DNA of 64,000 nt from Acidobacteriaceae bacterium. Its GTDB lineage: Bacteria; Acidobacteriota; Terriglobia; Terriglobales; Acidobacteriaceae. A program made the translations under genes and the position numbers. A model generated the notes under the pieces. The model was not told the DNA's origin, searched no databases, and worked only from the letters and a program-made list of their open reading frames with translations. Of this stretch, positions 23,635 through 30,314 are shown one piece after another; the stretch's first letter is position 1; every line of letters starts with the position of its first letter. The stretch spans positions 55,048-119,047 of the forward strand of contig PMAT01000090.1 in the NCBI GenBank assembly GCA_003152695.1, read 5' to 3'.

Positions 23635-24146
23635 CCTCGTGACTTTTTGTTCCGAAGCCGGCGGGCGTCTTCAGCCTCGTCGTCGCTGCCGGCCTGCCCG
23701 TCGCCAGCATTCGAGTGGAGCACATACCCATGCAGCTCTTTGACCGTGGATTGTAGCTCCGCAATTACGCCATGAAGATCGGTGGCGCCCTGCTCCGATA
23801 CTGCGCCGTAACCTCGCATGTAATGGGGATCGAGTTCCGCGATGGCAATCTCGATGAAAGTGAGATCGACGTGAATGGCATGGGCCGCCGAGATCCGCGG
23901 CTCTTCCGGCCCGAGCGACTGCCTGGCTAAGACTTGCAGAAGTTGTACCCGAAGCCGGGCGATGTAGTCCTCGATGGTCTTCCTTTGCTGGGGAATAATG
24001 TCGCCAATATAGCCGGGAAAGACACTCTTGGAGGCCGCAGCATTCAGGGTGTCTTCGACATTCCCCAGCAACTTGTCGATGTGCTTACACGTGACCAGTA
24101 AGCGCTGGCGCTGGCTCGGATTCAACGTGATGTGGTGTTCGTGCAA
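23631..24146 (-). CDS. Hypothetical helical protein, partner of ATPase and dynamin
   Basis: A 171-residue, mostly helical protein from TTG at 24146 (GGAAGAG lies eight bases upstream). Visible parts: LNPSQRQRLLVTCKHIDKLLGNVEDTL, PQQRKTIEDYIARLRVQLLQVLA, AAHAIHVDLTFIEIAIAELDP and a charged end (DDEAEDARRLRNKKSRG). No signal peptide or membrane helix. I do not recognise a family. The 4-bp overlap with the ATPase gene suggests a subunit of, or adaptor for, the ATPase-dynamin pair. The gap to the upstream universal stress gene is 73 bp with a GC hairpin but no T-run, so read-through is possible. Confidence 0.65.
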   Translation of the reverse strand: MHEHHITLNPSQRQRLLVTCKHIDKLLGNVEDTLNAAASKSVFPGYIGDIIPQQRKTIEDYIARLRVQLLQVLARQSLGPEEPRISAAHAIHVDLTFIEIAIAELDPHYMRGYGAVSEQGATDLHGVIAELQSTVKELHGYVLHSNAGDGQAGSDDEAEDARRLRNKKSRG

Positions 24147-24219
24147 TTCTTACTCTTCCACCGATTCGATCGCAGGCGCCAGTATCAACAAGTGCTGGCG
24201 TCTCGGCAGTCTTTCATCG

Positions 24220-24660
24220 CTACTTCACCAACAAAACCGGACAATGCGCATAGCGCAGCACCCTTTCGGACACCGATCCAAGCATCATCTTCTGAAACAG
24301 CGACGTGCCCCTTCGTCCGACGATGATCAGGTCCACTTGCTCGGTCTCGGCGCGATGGATGATCTGCTCCCCAGGATGGCCGACGACGATATCCGTCGCG
24401 ATCTCAACCCCATGCGCCTGCCCCCGTTCCACCACGCGCTTCAATCCGATTTCAAAATGCTCGCGGGCGTCATCCAGGACTGCCTCCAGTTCGACTGAGG
24501 TGGCCGGTTCGGGAAGTCTGGCTACGGCGAGGACAGAGACGGCCGACTTCTGGCAAATGCCGAACCTGATAGCCAGATCGACGGCCTTCTCCGCCAGCGG
24601 CGATCCGTCATAGCCGACCAGAATCTTCCGAAAATACGGGGTCTCGATGTTCAAGGGCAT
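24220..24660 (-). CDS. Universal stress protein (ATP-binding type)
   Basis: A 146-residue single-domain UspA-type protein: ILVGYDGSPLAEKAVDLAIRF at the start, DIVVGHPGEQI in the middle and the ATP-binding motif GRRG(x9)GS (GRRGTSLFQKMMLGSVSERVL, here from about 116) at the end. ATP-binding universal stress proteins are small cytoplasmic regulators, often paired with ion transporters. It starts only 8 bp behind the antiporter gene and is surely co-transcribed with it, so it probably modulates the antiporter. Confidence 0.92.
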   Translation of the reverse strand: MPLNIETPYFRKILVGYDGSPLAEKAVDLAIRFGICQKSAVSVLAVARLPEPATSVELEAVLDDAREHFEIGLKRVVERGQAHGVEIATDIVVGHPGEQIIHRAETEQVDLIIVGRRGTSLFQKMMLGSVSERVLRYAHCPVLLVK

Positions 24661-24668
24661 ATGTCCTC

Positions 24669-25886
24669 CTACTCAGCCTCAGCCGACACTTCAGAGACCG
24701 GGGATGCGCCGATTTCTCGATGAGGTTTATGCTCCGGCTTGGGCAACAGGTGCCGAGGCAAGAAAAACGCATTCGCAATTACGGTCGGAATCACAGCGGA
24801 GCCAATCACGGTCGCTACCAGATGAGAGTATTGGGCTTGAGTAATGACGTTGTGATTCAGTCCAAACAGCGCAGAGATCGTGCCGAAAGTCAGTCCCGTG
24901 GACATCATCAGCGTGTAATACAGGCCCTCTTCGTGCTGATAGCGGAAGGCCCTGACCGTCGGGAACAGGCCTACCATCTTGGAAAACATCTTGGCAAAAA
25001 AGAGGACCACGAACACCAGAGGAGCCCCCGCCAGGGTCGGAACAGAGACGAAGGACCCGGCACGAATGAAGTAGAACGGGGTGAGAAGTCCGAATGTCAA
25101 GGTTCTTAGCCTCCGCACCAGGGAGTGGTCCTTGCCAACCGTGCCGGCCAGCACGATTCCAATCATATAAGCAGGAAGGACAGGTTCACTTCCCGCCCAC
25201 GCTGCCAAGCCGCCCATGGCAAACAGAAAGAACAGCAGGAACTTGGCTTCCAGCTCGGAGACTCTACCTCCATACTTCGCAAAGAACCGGGGCGTCAGGA
25301 ATGGAAGCAGAGTGAATGCACCCGCACAAACGAGCACGAAAACCAGCGTTTTGTAGGTGAACGGTGAAAAGATCAGGCCGAGTGCAATCACGGTCCCGAG
25401 GTCGTTGACGAAGCAAGAGGCCAGAATTGCCTTGCCGAAGTCGGTTTTGTTGAAGCCGAGTTCGAGCATCACGGCATAGACCACCGCGACGGATGTGGTG
25501 CTGAGGGCCACCCCAGCCAACTCGCTGGCCCGCCAATTCCAGTGCAAAACGTAGTACGCGATGAGTGTGCAGCCGATGAACGGCCCGAAAAATCCGACTA
25601 GGCCCACCCCCACCGCCTCTTTCCACTTGGTCCGAAAGATAACAGGGTCGAGTTCTGCTCCTGCGAGAAAGGTCAGAACGATTGCTCCGGTCCCGGCGAG
25701 GAACGCGATCCAACCCGTTTTGGCACCGAGCCCACCCTGTATAAGGAATGCTCCGATGATGAGCTGGGCGACGGTGCCAACGACGATCTCGGTTAGTGCG
25801 GTCGAGATCTTGAACCAGATCGCAAGCAGAGTTGCGAGCAGGGCGAGCCCAACCCAAAGCGCTGCGAGAACCCACACGTTCTCCAT
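24669..25886 (-). CDS. Cation/proton antiporter (CPA2/Kef-type, Na+/H+ exchanger domain)
   Basis: A 405-residue membrane protein with about 12 helices and the Na+/H+ exchanger fold: ILTFLAGAELDPVIFRTKW (about 72-90) and VALSTTSVAVVYAVMLELG with an FNKTDFGKAILASCFVNDLGTVIAL stretch (about 126-170, shown here in parts) that carry the conserved Asp residues of ion translocation. There is no TrkA-N domain. The C-terminal 25 residues are charged and cytoplasmic. It should exchange Na+ or K+ for protons. The gene has AGGAG ten bases before the ATG and is preceded by a sigma-70 promoter and a structured leader (25934-26067). A universal stress gene follows at 8 bp. Confidence 0.9.
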   Translation of the reverse strand: MENVWVLAALWVGLALLATLLAIWFKISTALTEIVVGTVAQLIIGAFLIQGGLGAKTGWIAFLAGTGAIVLTFLAGAELDPVIFRTKWKEAVGVGLVGFFGPFIGCTLIAYYVLHWNWRASELAGVALSTTSVAVVYAVMLELGFNKTDFGKAILASCFVNDLGTVIALGLIFSPFTYKTLVFVLVCAGAFTLLPFLTPRFFAKYGGRVSELEAKFLLFFLFAMGGLAAWAGSEPVLPAYMIGIVLAGTVGKDHSLVRRLRTLTFGLLTPFYFIRAGSFVSVPTLAGAPLVFVVLFFAKMFSKMVGLFPTVRAFRYQHEEGLYYTLMMSTGLTFGTISALFGLNHNVITQAQYSHLVATVIGSAVIPTVIANAFFLPRHLLPKPEHKPHREIGASPVSEVSAEAE

Positions 25887-25933
25887 CGAACTTTTGCTCC
25901 TAAATTATTTCTGGAAACTCGCCGGAGAGACAT

Positions 25934-26023
25934 GACTCCGCGACAAGTCTTCCTCGTCAGGAGTCATCATCTGTCCCGGTAAGAGCAGGAGAGGACAGCG
26001 GTTCGGGGTGAACTCCTTCACCC
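25934..26023 (-). promoter_or_regulatory. Riboswitch-like structured leader, copy 1 (antiporter)
   Basis: In the minus-strand transcript three hairpins follow each other: GGGTGAA-GGAG-TTCACCC (26023-26006); CTGTCC...GGGACAG (26000-25970); and GACTCC (25965-25960) pairing with GGAGTC (25939-25934). The GACTCC can instead pair with the GGAG loop of the first hairpin, forming a pseudoknot, so two exclusive structures exist. It lies about 50 bp before the start of a cation/H+ antiporter gene. From memory this fits the Na+-I riboswitch class (DUF1646 motif), known in front of Na+ transporters; this was not verified. Confidence 0.6.
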
Positions 26024-26082
26024 TTGGCTAAGAGTTTATTGATAACCCCCAAGAATGGCGAAGTCAAGCTGGTTCGGTCACT
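25956..26082 (-). repeat. 127-bp direct repeat, copy 1 (promoter plus leader)
   Basis: About 127 bp that recur at 26316-26441 with some 12 differences, mostly in loops and the promoter spacer. The copy contains promoter, first and second hairpin and GACTCC, and ends near the stop codon of the small upstream gene. Confidence 0.85.
26039..26067 (-). promoter_or_regulatory. Sigma-70 promoter of the antiporter operon
   Basis: Minus strand TTGACT (26067-26062), 17 bp, TATCAA (26044-26039). It overlaps the repeat and would start the transcript just before the first leader hairpin. Confidence 0.75.
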
Positions 26083-26275
26083 TCTCCGGAGTTCTGTTTT
26101 TCTTCATAAACTTCTGGTACAAACCCGCGGCGAAGAAGTACAAACATGCTCCCAAGACAATCTTCCAAACAATCCCCCCACCGCCATGCCATCGGAGCGC
26201 GCAGTAAACCCCGATCACCAGACTGATTACGATTAGAAAGTCATTGAGATCATCTGGTATTTGGTTCATAGGCAT
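26078..26275 (-). CDS. Small membrane protein under the second leader
   Basis: A 65-residue protein (MPMNQIPDDLNDFLIVISL start) with one or two membrane helices (FLIVISLVIGVYCALRW and GIVWKIVLGACLYFFAAGLY) and a basic end (KFMKKNRTPEK). The frame extends upstream to TTG at 26311, but this lies within the terminator of the leader, so the ATG at 26275 or 26269 is preferred. No family recognised. It has its own promoter and structured leader (copy 2) and ends where the promoter repeat of the antiporter operon begins. It may be a small ion-stress or transporter-associated protein. Confidence 0.55.
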   Translation of the reverse strand: MPMNQIPDDLNDFLIVISLVIGVYCALRWHGGGGIVWKIVLGACLYFFAAGLYQKFMKKNRTPEK

Positions 26276-26303
26276 CAGATGCCATCGTGACAGAAAGAGA
26301 AAA

Positions 26304-26384
26304 ACTCCCAACCATGTCAGGAGTCATCATCTGTCCCGGCAAAAAGCAGGAGAGGACAGCGGTTTGGGGTGAACTCCTTCACCC
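26304..26384 (-). promoter_or_regulatory. Riboswitch-like structured leader, copy 2, with terminator
   Basis: Same architecture as copy 1: GGGTGAA-GGAG-TTCACCC (26384-26367), CTGTCC...GGGACAG (26361-26330) and GACTCC (26325-26320). Here GACTCC pairs downstream with GGGAGT (26309-26304), directly followed by a T-rich run (TTTCTCTTTC), which makes an intrinsic terminator. Pairing of GACTCC with the GGAG loop would prevent it, as in an ON switch. It precedes the gene of the 65-residue membrane protein. Confidence 0.6.
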
Positions 26385-26441
26385 TTGGCTAAGAATTCAT
26401 TGATAACTCCCAGGGATGGCGAAGTCAAGCTGGTTCGTCAC
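26316..26441 (-). repeat. 127-bp direct repeat, copy 2 (promoter plus leader)
   Basis: Partner of 25956-26082. The copies are about 360 bp apart, so the repeat unit including the small membrane gene looks like a tandem duplication product. Confidence 0.85.
26400..26428 (-). promoter_or_regulatory. Sigma-70 promoter of the small membrane gene
   Basis: Minus strand TTGACT (26428-26423), 17 bp, TATCAA (26405-26400), identical in boxes and spacing to the promoter at 26039-26067. Confidence 0.75.
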
Positions 26442-26485
26442 TGGGTACTGTCCTATTAGGGAGTTGCTGCACCCAAAGCCGGGAT

Positions 26486-26602
26486 GGCAAGGGTGAGCTG
26501 TTGGGCGATAACATCGATGGCCGGTTCCACACGCTGGAGCGCGAGCAGAAAATCGATGCGCTATTGCAGGAGATCAAGGCAAGAAAACGCCTGAGCGCCT
26601 AG
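26486..26602 (+). pseudogene. Possible C-terminal gene remnant
   Basis: A plus-strand frame reads GKGELLGDNIDGRFHTLERE and QKIDALLQEIKARKRLSA before TAG at 26600. The composition is protein-like (amphipathic charged helix), but no start codon or ribosome binding site is present and the upstream part runs into the promoter repeat. Not recognised. The rest of 26442-26799 shows nothing else. Confidence 0.25.
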
Positions 26603-26799
26603 CCTCGGAATAGCGTCTCGCCGCGGCAGGCAATCAGGAGAAAGCCGGTCCTGAAGATTCTGGACGAATGGCAACGCCCTGGCGCATTTCGCTTACAATG
26701 AACCGTTGCGCATGCAAGTATCGGACATGTGCAACGGCAGCACTCCGGAACGGTTCTAACCTATTGCGCGCGCCCGCGTCGCATCGCTTGAGGTGAACC

Positions 26800-27087
26800 A
26801 TGCAGAGTTGGAAGAAGGCAATTGTATTTGGCTCCATCGGCGTCGGCGCCGTGCTGGTCATCACCCGCCGCCGTCCTCTCGGAATGGCTCTTGCGGCGGC
26901 CGGTCTCGCGGTGCTGGCCTCGGAGTATCCCGAGAAATTCGAAGCGGTGTGGGAAAGCGCCCCTGAGTACTTGCAAAAGGGCTTGCAGATTTTCTCCACG
27001 CTGGAAAAAATGGGAGAAGGCTTTGCCGAGGAAGCGGAACGGCGGAGCGTCAGCGCCTGGCGCGATCTGCGGGCGCACAGCTCGTGA
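26800..27087 (+). CDS. Small membrane-associated hypothetical protein
   Basis: A 95-residue protein with GAGGTGA six bases before the ATG. Two hydrophobic stretches (AIVFGSIGVGAVLVITRRR and PLGMALAAAGLAVLASEYP) are followed by an amphipathic helical C-terminus (FEAVWESAPEYLQKGLQIF; MGEGFAEEAERRSVSAW). It looks like a membrane hairpin protein with a cytoplasmic helix. No family recognised. It is convergent with the SufT-type gene. Confidence 0.65.
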   Translation: MQSWKKAIVFGSIGVGAVLVITRRRPLGMALAAAGLAVLASEYPEKFEAVWESAPEYLQKGLQIFSTLEKMGEGFAEEAERRSVSAWRDLRAHSS

Positions 27088-27103
27088 AGGCGGCCTTAAA
27101 ACT

Positions 27104-27430
27104 TCATTCAATTCCCAATTGCTTACGCGCCTCGGGACTGAGCCGCTCGGGCGTCCATTGCGGATACCACACGATGTTGACCGTGGCGTTGCCCACGCCC
27201 GGCATCCGCAACAGGCGCTGCTGTACCGAATTGCTGATCTCCTGGTGAGACGGGCAGCCGGGCGCAGTCAGCGTCATTTCCACTTCGATGTCTTCGCCCT
27301 GCAGGTTGGGAGTTTCCGTCGGTTTCATCCGCACTTCATAAATCAAACCGAGATCGACGATGTTCACCGGGATCTCGGGGTCGTAACACTCTTTGAGTGC
27401 TGAGATGACATCTTCCTGGGTCAGTGCCAT
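27104..27430 (-). CDS. sufT: SufT/MIP18-type iron-sulfur assembly protein (DUF59)
   Basis: A 108-residue protein of the DUF59/MIP18 family: DVISALKECYDPEIPVNIVDLGLIYEVRM at the start, then DIEVEMTLTAPGCPSHQEISNSVQQRLL with the conserved Cys, and the end motif VNIVWYPQWTPERLSPEAR. Members help insert or mature Fe-S clusters (SufT, PaaD). The gene stands alone here, without suf or paa neighbours, and is followed by the small membrane protein gene on the other strand. The family is sure, the exact client is not. Confidence 0.88.
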   Translation of the reverse strand: MALTQEDVISALKECYDPEIPVNIVDLGLIYEVRMKPTETPNLQGEDIEVEMTLTAPGCPSHQEISNSVQQRLLRMPGVGNATVNIVWYPQWTPERLSPEARKQLGIE

Positions 27431-27529
27431 GCGAACCTCTAACTCTAGTCTAACGGGAAACGGCTGGGCCCGTCTTGAGGCTCGCCGTCAAAACATGTGG
27501 GGCTGGAACACTACCCGCAGTCGGGAACA

Positions 27530-29158
27530 TCAGAGTTCAGCGGCTTGGGGACGCTGCTTTCTGCCGCGTTCAACCGTGCCTGACGACTCCTCGAATCGCG
27601 GCCCTGGGTGGATGGTTTCAATGCGGCGATGGTGCTCGGCATCGCTGGGCACCGTCCAGCCATTCTCCTGTTCGACGACGCGTACGATGGCCAGACTTTG
27701 GTTGTGCAGCGCCAATCCGCCTGTCGTCACCGACACTTCGTTGCGCTCCCAGGTCCGGGCCAACATGTCGTTCCTCACTTGCGATACCAGCCGCGGAGCA
27801 TCGCTGGAGGCGATTACGACGCCGCGGTCAGCCTGCCCGGCAGGCGTCAACACGATGAAACGTGCGCTCAGGACTTTCGCGTCGAATCGCCCAAAAACAA
27901 ACTGGAAGACTTCTGGATGCTCCGGAATCCCCCCATCGCCGGCATAGTTCACCACGTATTCTTCATCGACCGTATCGCCGGGCGAGAGCGCCGGCAGCGC
28001 GTTCCGAAGATTCTCTGCATCAAGCTTCATCGCAGTGACGCTGCCGTCGGAATGGAGGGTCCGCAGTTGCAATATCTGCGTACCATGGGGCAGATTGGTT
28101 CCTGCGAAACGCTCGATGTCCTCTGCACTTGAAAAACGAGTAGCGGTGTGAACATACAGCGAGACGCTGCCATCGGGCCGCGCAATGGCGACGTGATCGT
28201 TTACCAGCAGGATGGGCGCGCCAGTGAATTGCGCGGCAGTCGCCTGCATGACTTGGGCGGCATCGTGGCGATAAGGGGCGTAGAAGTCTTTCGCGTCGGC
28301 AGCCGGATCGTCGCTACTGGCGGCAGCCAGACGACGGTACGCGGGAGCGTTTGGCGCAATCCGCAACCAGGCGGCGGCAGCCTGTTCCGCGCCGGGATCG
28401 TCACCCGCCAGTTGCAACTCACCAACGAGCATCAGCCGCGCCGAACGGTTCAACGGGGCCGCCGCCAGCAATTGCTGAAGCACCCGTGCCGCGTCGCCAT
28501 GGCACTCCTGGGCAGCCAAGGACTGCGCATAGGCCAGCGATTGGGGAGCGCACCCGTCCAACTTCTGCTGTGCAGCGGCGGCCTCCCCGAATTGCTGCCG
28601 GCTGCGATAGAACATCATGGCGTTGTTGGACGTCTCGCACGAGGGATGCTCCGCCAAACGCCGCGACCAGTTCAACGCCGCTTGGCCTTCAGATTCCGCC
28701 AGCCCCGGATCGCCAGCGATTGCGCCGCCTAATGTCTCCAACGCTCGGATGTCGTTGGGTCTCGCTGCCAGTACACATCGGGCAAACTTGGCCGCCTCGG
28801 CCAGATGCCCGCCAGCCAACGCCCGCTCGCCGAGCGCCTGATAGGCAGCTAAGGTTCCCGGCGCTAGCGATCGGACGACCCAATTCCACGCCTGAAGGCC
28901 TTCCAGTGCCGCGGGATTCTTGCGCGCCCACGACTGGGCCAACAGAAACTGCAGGGCGACCGAATGTGAAGCCGATGGCAGCGCACCGATTTGCTCGATC
29001 GCCGTTCCAAACTCCCCGTCGGCGTAGGCAGCCGCAGCCAGATCGTAAGTCAACTCCTCCACCGACAGCTTGGCGCTTGGTGGAGTGGATACCTCCGAGG
29101 TTGAAGGCGATACTGCAATCCTTAGCGGCGTGGCGCCGCCGGCGAATTTCGCCATCAC
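27530..29158 (-). CDS. TPR/DUF3857-type protein, downstream half of a split gene
   Basis: A 542-residue product. It begins with a short beta segment (AKFAGGATPLRIAVSP), then helical TPR-like repeats (about 30-290: AAYADGEFGTAIEQIGALP, GGHLAEAAKFARCVLAARPND, ECHGDAARVLQQLLAAAP) and a DUF3857-type beta domain (ILLVNDHVAIARPDGSVSLYVH ... QILQLRTLHSDGSVTAMKLD, about 300-480). The transglutaminase-like domain that usually follows DUF3857 is absent; the protein stops after a short tail. Its ATG overlaps the stop of the upstream frame (TGATG). The initial beta segment completes a beta-sandwich of the upstream protein, so both frames probably derive from one gene. Function unknown; probably periplasmic. 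Confidence 0.7.
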   Translation of the reverse strand: MMAKFAGGATPLRIAVSPSTSEVSTPPSAKLSVEELTYDLAAAAYADGEFGTAIEQIGALPSASHSVALQFLLAQSWARKNPAALEGLQAWNWVVRSLAPGTLAAYQALGERALAGGHLAEAAKFARCVLAARPNDIRALETLGGAIAGDPGLAESEGQAALNWSRRLAEHPSCETSNNAMMFYRSRQQFGEAAAAQQKLDGCAPQSLAYAQSLAAQECHGDAARVLQQLLAAAPLNRSARLMLVGELQLAGDDPGAEQAAAAWLRIAPNAPAYRRLAAASSDDPAADAKDFYAPYRHDAAQVMQATAAQFTGAPILLVNDHVAIARPDGSVSLYVHTATRFSSAEDIERFAGTNLPHGTQILQLRTLHSDGSVTAMKLDAENLRNALPALSPGDTVDEEYVVNYAGDGGIPEHPEVFQFVFGRFDAKVLSARFIVLTPAGQADRGVVIASSDAPRLVSQVRNDMLARTWERNEVSVTTGGLALHNQSLAIVRVVEQENGWTVPSDAEHHRRIETIHPGPRFEESSGTVERGRKQRPQAAEL

Positions 29159-30081
29159 GCGGTGTGGACCAGCTTGCCATCCACGTAAATTTCCAGCGCC
29201 CCAGCACTTTCAAAGCGCACGGTCCATGCTCCCGCGGCGAGCGAGGCAAAATGCCCGGCCGCATAAAAAATTCCCCGAGTCGGGAGATAGGGAGGCAAGC
29301 TTATGATGCCGCCGGGAAATTGGAAATTCTCCACCGCGCGGTTGTCATAAGACGCCTGCGTCAAATCGTCATTCGGCGAGATCGAGAGCTGGTCGAAGTC
29401 GAGCAACGGATGCCGGCCCAGCGGGCCCACAATGCGCCACTCGGTTAAGACACCCGAGGCGTGCGCGAGGGCCACGGGATCGAGTCCCCGAGCGCCATCC
29501 ATCGCGGCGTGCAGCAGCGCAGCGTTCAGTTCCGGCCAAGCCTCGCTGGAGTTTGCCAACAGCATTTGCAGGCGAGGGATGGCTGCACGAAACTCGGGCG
29601 TGTTGGCGGCCGACTCCCGCAGACGAGCTGCCGCTAACCGTACTCGTGGATCTTGCCTGGCCGCGCCACCGATTTCGCACAGACGCAGGGCCGCGTTCAC
29701 CATGGTGGCCTGGTCGGCATCGAGGGCCGCGGCTTCCATCTGCACAAACAATGCTTCGGCGTCGCGATGGTCGCGTCGCCAGGCGCGGTCCGCTAGTTGA
29801 AGCGCACGGACGAGGTCGCCGTTCACAAACATCGCGGTCGCAGCCGAGCGCGAAAGCGTCGATTCGGAAAGCGGTTCGGCGTGAGCCGAGATGGTTCCAG
29901 CGGAGCCGATGCGCGCGTCAACGCGAGGCTGCGTGACCGCAGGAACACTGTCGTGTTCCAGGCGCGCGAGCGTCCGATTCTGTGTGGAAGCCGGCATGGC
30001 AAGCGCCATGGCAGCCCATAGAACCGATATTGCAGATGTTGCTCTCACCCAGTAATCTCGGCGTACTACAATGCCGTGCAC
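29155..30081 (-). CDS. TPR-type secreted protein, upstream half of a split gene
   Basis: A 308-residue product from GTG. It has an N-terminal hydrophobic segment (TSAISVLWAAMALAMPAS, a likely signal peptide), helical repeats (LVRALQLADRAWRRDHRDAEALFVQMEAAAL; RLQMLLANSSEAWPELNAALL) and a C-terminal PA14-like beta part (FPGGIISLPPYLPTRGIFYAAGHFAS ... WTVRFESAGALEIYVDGKLVHTA). The beta domain ends abruptly; the next strand is found in the +1-shifted frame of the following gene. Either a frameshift has split an ancestral gene or the two parts are made separately by coupled translation. The start is uncertain because the signal segment begins about 12 residues in. Confidence 0.65.
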   Translation of the reverse strand: MHGIVVRRDYWVRATSAISVLWAAMALAMPASTQNRTLARLEHDSVPAVTQPRVDARIGSAGTISAHAEPLSESTLSRSAATAMFVNGDLVRALQLADRAWRRDHRDAEALFVQMEAAALDADQATMVNAALRLCEIGGAARQDPRVRLAAARLRESAANTPEFRAAIPRLQMLLANSSEAWPELNAALLHAAMDGARGLDPVALAHASGVLTEWRIVGPLGRHPLLDFDQLSISPNDDLTQASYDNRAVENFQFPGGIISLPPYLPTRGIFYAAGHFASLAAGAWTVRFESAGALEIYVDGKLVHTA

Positions 30082-30314
30082 CGCAACGGCCGCCCGTCAC
30101 AGCGGTTTACGGACCTTTTTCTCGGAGGAGTTAAGGAAGACTAACCGATAGGGACGGAATTGTGAAACAGAAATTCCGCAGCCGCTGTATCACTTCCCGG
30201 TAGTGGGCTGGTGTATCGGCCCCGGATGCGCAACCTCGGGCAGATAACTTAATCGGGCCTGAGGAATGGGCCTTAGACGCTAGACTTCTGCATCCAACCT
30301 TGCTTGTAAACGCT

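Noticed and set aside
26078-26311. 77-residue version of the small membrane protein starting at TTG 26311
   Set aside because: The first 12 codons would lie in the terminator hairpin and T-run of the leader, which is an unlikely place for a start codon.
25934-26384. c-di-AMP (ydaO), M-box or TPP riboswitch
   Set aside because: The conserved cores of these classes as I know them are missing; the short hairpin-plus-pseudoknot form fits the Na+-I class better.
20947-26441. Genomic island inserted at tRNA-Arg
   Set aside because: The tRNA is complete, but I found no second copy of its 3' end around 26440, no integrase, and base composition is like the surroundings.
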